A DNA stretch of 64,000 bases from Anaerolineales bacterium (GTDB taxonomy: Bacteria; Chloroflexota; Anaerolineae; Anaerolineales; Villigracilaceae): positions 248,001 through 312,000 of the forward strand of contig CP129481.1 of the NCBI GenBank assembly GCA_030583905.1. Reading direction: 5' to 3'. A program made the translations under genes and the position numbers. This document shows, in pieces, positions 58,196-64,000 of this stretch (the first letter of the stretch is position 1; each line of letters begins with the position of its first letter). The notes under the pieces are model-generated. The model had not been told where the DNA came from. It saw only the letters and a list, made by a program, of their open reading frames with translations, and made no database searches.

Positions 58196-59116
58196 GTGGA
58201 TCTCACGAAGCACGCTTTCTTTGAGGGAAAGATCGTCCCTTTAAGTGAGGCAAATATCAATATTGCCACACATGGATTTTTATATGGAACCGCCGTTTTC
58301 GGCGGGGTTCGGGCATACTGGAACGAAGAGAAGCAAAATCTCTTCGTTTTTCGTCCCTATGACCATTTCCGCCGTTTATTGAATTCCGGGCGGATGCTGG
58401 CGATGAGCAGCCCGTACGATGAGGAGGGATTGATACAGCTTACGCTCGATCTGTTGAAGGCAGACAATTGGAAGCAGGACGTGTACCTGCGCCCCACCAT
58501 GTATAAAGCCGACCTGGGCATTGGCGTGCGCCTGCACAACTTGAAGGATGAGTTCTGCATGTTCGTGATCGCATATGAGCCGTACGTCAAGAACGACACG
58601 AACGCGCATGTGACGATCTCTTCCTGGCGGCGCATCGACGACAATGTCATTCCGGCGCGCGGAAAGGTGGCGGGCGCGTACGCCAATTCTGCGCTGATCA
58701 AAACGGACGCGAACCGTGCCGGTTTTGATGAGGCAATTGTGCTGGACAACAACGGACATGTTTCGGAAGGTTCGGCGATGAATATTTTTATGGTACGCGA
58801 TGGCGTGGTGATCACGCCGCCCGTGACGGATAATATTCTCGAAGGCATTACGCGCCGTTCCATCATCGAGATCGCCCGCAAGGAACTTGGGTTGGAGGTG
58901 GTGGAACGTTCCATCGACCGCACGGAGGTTTTCATCGCGGAGGAGATGTTCATGACCGGGACCGCCGCACAGGTGGTGGCGATCACAAAAGTGGATCACC
59001 GCCCGGTTGGCAGCGGCGTGATGGGTCCGGTGACAACTAAATTACGGACTGCATTCGACGATATTGTGCGGGCAAAGAACCCAAAATACTCTCACTGGAA
59101 TGTGGAAGTAAAGTAA
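58196..59116 (+). CDS. ilvE: Branched-chain amino acid aminotransferase
   Basis: Last step of valine, leucine and isoleucine synthesis; class IV PLP enzyme, 306 residues, the family norm. The PLP Lys is in ARGKVAGAYANSALIKT-type sequence, with THGFLYGTAVFGGVRAY near the N-terminus and EGITRRSIIEIARKELGLEV, then FMTGTAAQVVAITKVDHRPV at the C-terminus. The start is GTG 58196 with AGGAGG 5 bases upstream; a frame starting at 58148 would lie before the likely promoter (TATAAT at 58154-58159). A strong terminator follows. Confidence 0.95.
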   Translation: MDLTKHAFFEGKIVPLSEANINIATHGFLYGTAVFGGVRAYWNEEKQNLFVFRPYDHFRRLLNSGRMLAMSSPYDEEGLIQLTLDLLKADNWKQDVYLRPTMYKADLGIGVRLHNLKDEFCMFVIAYEPYVKNDTNAHVTISSWRRIDDNVIPARGKVAGAYANSALIKTDANRAGFDEAIVLDNNGHVSEGSAMNIFMVRDGVVITPPVTDNILEGITRRSIIEIARKELGLEVVERSIDRTEVFIAEEMFMTGTAAQVVAITKVDHRPVGSGVMGPVTTKLRTAFDDIVRAKNPKYSHWNVEVK

Positions 59117-59120
59117 ATAA

Positions 59121-59152
59121 AAAAACCGCCGATTTTATCGGCGGTTTTTTTT
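59121..59152 (+). terminator. Intrinsic terminator of ilvE
   Basis: AAAAACCGCCGA-TTTTA-TCGGCGGTTTTT, 12-bp perfect stem followed by more T. It lies just before the convergent gene at 59165 and can act in both directions. Confidence 0.93.
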
Positions 59153-59164
59153 GATTGTTCGTAA

Positions 59165-59893
59165 TTACGGATTTTTCTTGAACCGCACCAACGTGAGATT
59201 CTTCGAGCAGTCGTTGAAGGTGTCCAACGTGATGGGGTCGGAGAGCGGTAGACCTGCTTGGTCGAGTATCTGAATCGAGAGCAAGTCAGTGGATGAGATC
59301 GGCACGGGACCGAGGAAAAATTCAAAGCCTGATCTGCCATAAGCAGGCGCAATACTGCTGACGGTCAATTCATTTTTGGACCTGTTGTTGTAGAAACCTG
59401 TCAGGCGGACTGTGATTCCGAGCATGTCGGCGTTGTTGGCATCCACGATCGTCCCGCCGATGCCCTGCCAATTGCATCCAAGGTCGGGGCGGATGATAGT
59501 GCTGTCAATGTAGGTGACGGTGGCGGAGAAGGGCGCCCGCGGGGTGCGAGTCGGCGTCGGTGTAATGGACGGCGTGATCAGTGAAACAACCGTCGGCGAG
59601 GGTTCGAGCGTAAAGGTCGGGACGAGGGTAAAAGCGGGCGTATCCGTCACTGATAACATGGTCGGAGTCCATGTGGGAGGCGGTTGGATCGGCGTGATCG
59701 TTGCTGTGGGCGGCGCGTTGGGATCACCAGGCGCGAGGGGGTTGATGACGGAGTTCGGCAGCATAAATATTGCCACAAAATACAAACCGATGCACAATGT
59801 CAGCAGAAGGGTGAGAATGCTTAACACATCCCACATGCTGAGGCGCGACCTCGGTTTGGATTCAGGGTAACTTTCGTAGTCGTAATTGCTCAT
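59165..59893 (-). CDS. Anchored extracytoplasmic protein with Thr/Pro linker
   Basis: 242 residues. A short polar N-terminus, a membrane helix at about 21-46 (WDVLSILTLLLTLCIGLYFV), then about 70 residues of Pro/Thr-rich linker (TPTPTRTPRA), then a C-terminal domain of ~115 residues. That domain has two Cys (LGCNWQGIGG and NDCSKN) likely to form a disulfide. Type II topology places it outside. The linker style is frequent in Chloroflexota surface proteins. The domain is not recognised; it may bind a wall or polysaccharide ligand. It follows the foldase gene by 34 bases, on the same strand. Confidence 0.7.
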   Translation of the reverse strand: MSNYDYESYPESKPRSRLSMWDVLSILTLLLTLCIGLYFVAIFMLPNSVINPLAPGDPNAPPTATITPIQPPPTWTPTMLSVTDTPAFTLVPTFTLEPSPTVVSLITPSITPTPTRTPRAPFSATVTYIDSTIIRPDLGCNWQGIGGTIVDANNADMLGITVRLTGFYNNRSKNELTVSSIAPAYGRSGFEFFLGPVPISSTDLLSIQILDQAGLPLSDPITLDTFNDCSKNLTLVRFKKNP

Positions 59894-59927
59894 CGGGCGC
59901 TCCAGAAAAATACTCGCATGGATCTGC

Positions 59928-60806
59928 TCATGGGGCTAGGACAACGTCACTTTTTGCGCGCTGTTCGGCAAGCCACTGTTTCAATGCAAGTTCCTGCATG
60001 ATCAGCAGGGCGTCGGGCGAAAGGGAATGCTCGCCTCGCTCAACGGCTTTGAAAATATGAAAACCAGCCTCGGTGGCGATAATACCGCTGGTCTCCCCTG
60101 CCTGCAGGGAAAAGACTGTCTCGTCTGCCGCGGGATCGAGCAGGTAGCCTTTCGGCACCCAGCCCAACTCTCCGCGCGTGACCGGGTCGTAAACAGCCGC
60201 CACTTCGTCGAAATCCTCGCCGTTGTTCAGGCGGGCAAGCGCGGCTTGCGCATTCGCCTCATTATAGGTCAAAATCTGGCGCAGGTGGATTTGCTCCATG
60301 GTCGCCGGCACATCCGCAATGATTTTGTCACGCATCCATGCCGCTTCGATGGAACGTTTCAAAGACTGTCGGAAGGACGCTTCGTCATATCCGTTGGCGG
60401 ACATCCATGCCGCCAGCATCTCCGCCCCGCCGATCTCAGCCGCCAGCGCATCCATTCTGGACTGGAGTTCTGATTCCGTTATATTGAAATTTGCATCCCT
60501 CGCGGCTTGACTCAGCAAGACCTGCGCGATCAGATCCTCGAGCACGATGCGGTGCGCATCTTCATCAGAAATGGCATTCCCAAGTTCGGTCTGTGCCGCC
60601 TGGAAGCGTGCCAGTTCCGCCTGAAACTCGGCGATGGTGATGTACTCGCCATTGACGACCGCCGCGGAAGGCGGAGGAGTGGCGGTGGGAGGCTCAGGGG
60701 GAAGAGTGGGCGCTTCGGGGCTGGGCGTGCTCGAGGTCCCGAAAGAGGCGCAGGCGGTAACCCCCAGCATGAGGAACGAAGTCAAAAGGGTCAGTTTGAA
60801 ACGCAT
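59928..60806 (-). CDS. Lipoprotein foldase (SurA/PrsA-like peptidyl-prolyl isomerase)
   Basis: 292 residues. Lipoprotein signal with lipobox GVTAC (Cys near residue 18), then a Pro/Thr-rich linker to about residue 45, a SurA_N-like helical chaperone domain, and a parvulin-type isomerase domain. The latter shows QIHLRQILTYNEANAQAALARL at its start and GELGWVPKGYL, TSGIIATEAGFHIFKAVERG later. TATAAT (minus, 60819-60814) is 7 bases before ATG 60806, so the message is predicted leaderless; earlier in-frame starts would precede the promoter. It assists folding of secreted proteins outside the membrane. Confidence 0.85.
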   Translation of the reverse strand: MRFKLTLLTSFLMLGVTACASFGTSSTPSPEAPTLPPEPPTATPPPSAAVVNGEYITIAEFQAELARFQAAQTELGNAISDEDAHRIVLEDLIAQVLLSQAARDANFNITESELQSRMDALAAEIGGAEMLAAWMSANGYDEASFRQSLKRSIEAAWMRDKIIADVPATMEQIHLRQILTYNEANAQAALARLNNGEDFDEVAAVYDPVTRGELGWVPKGYLLDPAADETVFSLQAGETSGIIATEAGFHIFKAVERGEHSLSPDALLIMQELALKQWLAEQRAKSDVVLAP

Positions 60807-60840
60807 TCGTAAAATTATACCCGCTTGGGCAATTAAAAAA

Positions 60841-60863
60841 GGGACACGGCGGCGCCGTGTCCC
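60841..60863 (-). terminator. Intrinsic terminator of groL
   Basis: GGGACACGGC-GGC-GCCGTGTCCC, 10-bp perfect stem; on the minus strand six T follow. It lies 20 bases after the groL stop. Confidence 0.92.
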
Positions 60864-60882
60864 TACATTTTTGTGATGGATT

Positions 60883-62544
60883 TTAGTAATCCATGCCGCC
60901 CATACCGCCCGGAGGCATGGCGGGAGCCTTGTCCTTCTCAGGCATGTCGGTGATAAGCACATCGGTGGTGAGGATCATCGCGGCGATGGAGGAGGCGTTT
61001 TCGAGCGCGCCGCGCACAACCTTGACCGGGTCGATGACGCCGGCTTTGATCATGTCCACATATTCGCCGGTCAGCACGTTGAAGCCGATGTTCGGGTTCT
61101 TCTTCTCGGCAGCAGTGCGGCGGACGGTGTCGATGATGACGGAGCCGTCTTCACCGGCATTCGAAGCCAGCTTGCGGATCGGGGCTTCGAGCGCCTTCTT
61201 GACGATGTTGATGCCGACCTTGATCTCTTCGTTGTCGTCATCTGCATGCGTCTTGGCAAGCTTGTCGAGTTTGTTGGCGGCGTTGATGAGGGAGATCTCA
61301 CCGCCGGGGACGATGCCTTCTTCCACTGCGGCGCGCGCGGCGGAAAGGGCGTCTTCAACGCGGTGCTTCTTTTCCTTCATTTCGGTTTCGGTCGCAGCGC
61401 CCACGCGGATGATGGCGACGCCGCCGCTCAACTTGGCAAGGCGTTCCTGGAGCTTCTCGCGGTCGTAATCGCTGGTGCTCTTGTCGATCTCGATGCGGAT
61501 CTCCTTGATGCGTCCTTCGATATCAGCCTTCTTGCCCTTGCCGCCGACGACGGTGGTGTTTTCCTTGTCGGAGACGACCTTCTCGGCGCGTCCCAGATCC
61601 TGCACGGTGGCGGATTCGAGCTTGCGTCCCATCTCTTCGGAGATGACCTGTCCGCCGGTCAGGACGGCGATGTCCTGCAGCATGGCTTTGCGGCGGTCGC
61701 CGAAGCCGGGGGCTTTGACAGCCAGCACGTTCAACATGCCGCGGATCTTGTTGAGGATCAGGGTGGCGAGGGCTTCACCGTCGATGTCTTCGGCGATGAT
61801 GACCAGTTCGCGTTTGCCGAGTTGGACGAGTTTCTCGAGCAGGGGCACGATATCCTGCGCGGCGGAGATCTTCTTATCATAGATCAGGACATACGCGTCA
61901 CTGATCTGGGCTTCCATGGATTCGGCGTTGGTGATGAAGTAGGGTGAGAGGTAACCGCGGTCGAACTGCATACCTTCCACATATTCGGTTTCGAACTGCA
62001 TGGTCTTGGATTCTTCGACCGTGATCACGCCGTCCTTGCCGACCTTGTCCATCACATCCGCAATGAGCTGACCGACTTCCTCATCCGCCGCGGAGTTGGT
62101 GGCGACGGAAGCGATCTCTTCCTTGGTATCGATCTTGACGGAGTTCTTCTTGAGTTCCGCCACGATGGTATCGGTGGCGAGTTCGATGCCGCGCTTGAGG
62201 AGCATCGGATTGTAACCAGCCTCGAGCGCCTTCAAACCTTCGTTGACGATGGCGTGAGCCAGCACGGTGGAGGTGGTGGTACCGTCACCGGCAATATCGT
62301 TGGTCTTCTGAGCGGCTTCCTTGAGGAGCTGGGCGCCCATGTTCTCGAACGGGTCTTCCAGTTCGATCTCCTTGGCGACGGACACGCCGTCGTGGGTGAT
62401 GGTCGGGGAACCGAACTTGCGATCCACAGCCACATTGCGTCCCTTCGGACCGAGGGTGGCGGACACTGCATTGGCGACCACGTTCATACCGTTCTTAAGC
62501 TTGCGGCGCGCTTCTTCTGAAAATACAAGTTGTTTTGCTGCCAT
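60883..62544 (-). CDS. groL: Chaperonin GroEL
   Basis: ATP-driven protein-folding chamber, forming 14-subunit double rings with GroES caps. 553 residues, with the usual C-terminal GGMGGMDY tail. Signatures include [36 protein letters not shown] with the catalytic Asp, and [12 protein letters not shown]. It starts 35 bases after groES in the order groES-groL. The ring-facing and apical regions look normal. Expression is under the CIRCE operator upstream of groES. Confidence 0.98.
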   Translation of the reverse strand: MAAKQLVFSEEARRKLKNGMNVVANAVSATLGPKGRNVAVDRKFGSPTITHDGVSVAKEIELEDPFENMGAQLLKEAAQKTNDIAGDGTTTSTVLAHAIVNEGLKALEAGYNPMLLKRGIELATDTIVAELKKNSVKIDTKEEIASVATNSAADEEVGQLIADVMDKVGKDGVITVEESKTMQFETEYVEGMQFDRGYLSPYFITNAESMEAQISDAYVLIYDKKISAAQDIVPLLEKLVQLGKRELVIIAEDIDGEALATLILNKIRGMLNVLAVKAPGFGDRRKAMLQDIAVLTGGQVISEEMGRKLESATVQDLGRAEKVVSDKENTTVVGGKGKKADIEGRIKEIRIEIDKSTSDYDREKLQERLAKLSGGVAIIRVGAATETEMKEKKHRVEDALSAARAAVEEGIVPGGEISLINAANKLDKLAKTHADDDNEEIKVGINIVKKALEAPIRKLASNAGEDGSVIIDTVRRTAAEKKNPNIGFNVLTGEYVDMIKAGVIDPVKVVRGALENASSIAAMILTTDVLITDMPEKDKAPAMPPGGMGGMDY

Positions 62545-62579
62545 AGGTCACTTCCTGTTTATGAATTTGAATGGGGAAT

Positions 62580-62876
62580 TTATCCAACAATGCCGAGAAT
62601 GTCGCTCTCGCGCAGGATGAGCAGTTTCTTGCCATCCATCTTCACTTCGGTGCCGGAATACTTGGCGAAGAGGACGGTGTCGCCCACCTTCACATCCAAG
62701 GCGATGCGCTCGCCCTTGTCGTTGCGGTCACCGGGACCCGCCGCCAGGATCTTGCCCTGCTGGGGTTTTTCCTTTGCGGTTTCAGGAAGGACGATACCGC
62801 TCGCAGTCACTTCCTCCTGCTCGATGGGTTCCACGAGCACGCGGCCGCCCAAAGGTTTGAACGAGATTTTTGCCAT
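62580..62876 (-). CDS. groES: Co-chaperonin GroES
   Basis: 98-residue lid of the GroEL chamber. Normal blocks: [20 protein letters not shown] near the start, a mobile loop ([16 protein letters not shown]) that docks on GroEL, and [21 protein letters not shown] ribosome site GGAGG (GGCAAGAA after TGGAGG) precedes ATG 62876. First gene of the heat-shock operon. Confidence 0.98.
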   Translation of the reverse strand: MAKISFKPLGGRVLVEPIEQEEVTASGIVLPETAKEKPQQGKILAAGPGDRNDKGERIALDVKVGDTVLFAKYSGTEVKMDGKKLLILRESDILGIVG

Positions 62877-62921
62877 TTCTTGCCTCCATTACGAGTTTTG
62901 ATTTTTTGAATAAGCACACAA

Positions 62922-62948
62922 TTAGCACTCAAATCAAACGAGTGCTAA
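62922..62948. promoter_or_regulatory. CIRCE operator
   Basis: TTAGCACTC-N9-GAGTGCTAA, a perfect match to the HrcA-binding inverted repeat. It lies between the promoter and groES, so HrcA should repress the operon until heat shock. Confidence 0.97.
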
Positions 62949-62953
62949 ATCCT

Positions 62954-62982
62954 ATCTTACTCACTTGGAAGGGCAAAGTCAA
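62954..62982 (-). promoter_or_regulatory. Promoter of groES-groL
   Basis: The minus strand reads TTGACT (62982-62977), 17 bases, TAAGAT (62959-62954). The transcript would start inside the CIRCE element, the usual arrangement. Confidence 0.85.
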
Positions 62983-63081
62983 GGGGGAATATAAAAATTC
63001 TTACAAATCTCTGACATCCCCCCGCCTCGTTCCAGACCTGAAACTGCCCGGCAACCCCGTTCCTTTTCCCCGCTGACAGGT

Positions 63082-64000
63082 CTACGGCGCGGTCGTCGGC
63101 GTCGCCGTCGGGCGGATGCCCGCACTGGTATTTGCATCCGTATCGAAGGCACAGATATTCCGCACCACCACCATATCCGCGGCGATGTTCGGGTCGCTGA
63201 TATATTCCGAACTTTCGATGATCCGGGCGATCTCCAGCGCCTCGGCACAATAACTTTGCCTCGGCGTGCTCAACGCCGCCAGTTGGGAAGCGTAAATGTC
63301 AAAGTAATACACCGTACTCAGCGAAAGCTGAACCGGTTCGACCGCCGCAGGCGTGTCATTGGGACCGCACCCGCCGCGCCCATCGCAAGATTCCTCGGGC
63401 GTACATCCGCGCACCGCGCATTTGAACGCTAAAATACCTGTCTCATAATTGCGGTTCTTGTGATACAACGTGCCCAGCTCACCATAAAACACCGCATTAT
63501 CCGGCTGGAACTCGATCGTCCGCTGCACATTGCGGATGGCGATGAAGAACTCGCCCATCTGCGAGTAGGTTCGCGCAATCGAGAGATACGGGGTCGGGTC
63601 CTGCACACCCAACTGCTGGTTGATGCGCGCCGCATCCGCAAAATATTCCAGCGCTTTCTCGTATAGATCGCGCTGAACCTGTTCATTGGGACTCCTGAAG
63701 GCGAGAGCGCGGTAGTTCGCACCAGCACGCAGGTACAGGAAGGTCAGGTTCGGGTTGATGGCAATCGCGCGGTCATACGATTGAATGGCTAACGCATATT
63801 CTCCCAGTGATTCCAGCACATAGGCATGGACGCGGTGCACATCCATCAGCGACGGGTCGCGTTCCAGCGCCTGCTCGATGGTCTGCAATGCCTGAGTCCA
63901 CTTTTGCTGGTCGACCAACACCTCGGCATAGACAGCCTGGGCAAGCGCGCTGGAATTGTCCAATTGCAAGGCGCGCACCGCCGCCTGCTCCGATTGCGTC
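63082..64000 (-). CDS. Tetratricopeptide-repeat protein, C-terminal part (runs off window)
   Basis: The frame is open to the window edge and reads through TQSEQAAVRALQLDNSSALA, so the start lies beyond 64000; a GTG at 63978 is internal. At least four TPR units are visible (for example WTQALQTIEQALERDPSLMD, YALAIQSYDRAIAINPNLTF, FYGELGTLYHKNRNYETGIL). A Cys-rich insertion (CAVRGCTPEESCDGRGGCG) interrupts the last repeats, probably forming disulfides, so this part should be outside the cell. It scaffolds protein contacts; the partner is unknown. The gene ends with a Pro/Thr tail. Confidence 0.8.
   Translation of the reverse strand, partial: TQSEQAAVRALQLDNSSALAQAVYAEVLVDQQKWTQALQTIEQALERDPSLMDVHRVHAYVLESLGEYALAIQSYDRAIAINPNLTFLYLRAGANYRALAFRSPNEQVQRDLYEKALEYFADAARINQQLGVQDPTPYLSIARTYSQMGEFFIAIRNVQRTIEFQPDNAVFYGELGTLYHKNRNYETGILAFKCAVRGCTPEESCDGRGGCGPNDTPAAVEPVQLSLSTVYYFDIYASQLAALSTPRQSYCAEALEIARIIESSEYISDPNIAADMVVVRNICAFDTDANTSAGIRPTATPTTAP

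Overview
The window reads as a chromosomal segment of a Gram-positive-type (single-membrane) member of the Chloroflexota, most likely class Anaerolineae. The basis is indirect: lipoproteins with a Leu-Ala-Ala-Cys lipobox followed by Ala/Pro/Glu- or Thr/Pro-rich linkers, family 5 peptide-binding proteins, PucC-type transporters, DUF2087 regulators, and a CXXXY-type CcmE beside multihaem cytochromes. No rRNA, tRNA, CRISPR array or insertion sequence was found, so the placement rests on protein style only. Coding density is high, both strands are used, and many neighbouring genes overlap by 1-4 bases.

Layout. 1-3.2 kb (minus): a peptide-type ABC binding protein and the start of its permease. 3.7-14.8 kb: mscL, a PcrA/UvrD helicase, aldo/keto reductase, NUDIX, a sugar nucleotidyltransferase, an aminotransferase, a GGDEF protein, SUI1, and a VOC/LUD/F420-reductase-like group facing a TetR regulator. 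14.9-16.1 kb: an isolated ccmE followed by a repeat-rich, gene-poor stretch with a broken copy of the neighbouring ATPase end. 16.1-21.0 kb: a ferric-type ABC transporter divergent from a DtxR-family regulator. 21-28 kb (minus): isomerase, S10 peptidase, rsmI, a Ser/Thr kinase, a MerR-like regulator and a PucC-like carrier. 28.2-33.0 kb (minus): a six-gene unit with a tiny membrane peptide, an ABC-2 exporter and a LiaS/LiaR-like two-component pair. 33-36.7 kb: class V aminotransferase, universal stress protein, MobA-like protein and an AmmeMemoRadiSam-type radical SAM enzyme. 36.8-40.6 kb: a second peptide ABC operon, again without ATPase genes. 40.6-42.5 kb: rhomboid protease, guanylate kinase and an FmdB-like protein.

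42.7-49.8 kb is the most striking part. A decahaem lipoprotein, a membrane-anchored cytochrome with nine haem sites, a heptahaem cytochrome anchored at both ends, a four-cluster ferredoxin with a Tat signal, and an NrfD/HybB-type quinone-interacting membrane protein lie in a row. No hydrogenase, nitrite reductase or molybdoenzyme subunit is present. About 26 haems are encoded in 7 kb. I read it as a quinol-to-cytochrome electron conduit resembling, but not matching, Hmc/Qrc/Cbc-type complexes. The CXXXY ccmE at 14.9 kb could serve it.

49.9-64 kb: a LysR regulator and YeeE-like small membrane protein, a zinc-ribbon membrane protein, panB-panE, a YtxH-like protein, DUF711, a GNAT enzyme with two tandem ArsR-DUF2087 regulators, ilvE, a secreted Thr/Pro-linker protein, a lipoprotein foldase, groES-groL under a perfect CIRCE operator, and a truncated TPR protein.

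Two window-wide patterns stand out. At least nine genes have a -10-like hexamer 6-9 bases before the start codon, indicating leaderless transcripts. Several families of short perfect palindromes occupy intergenic space, and one sits in frame inside rsmI.
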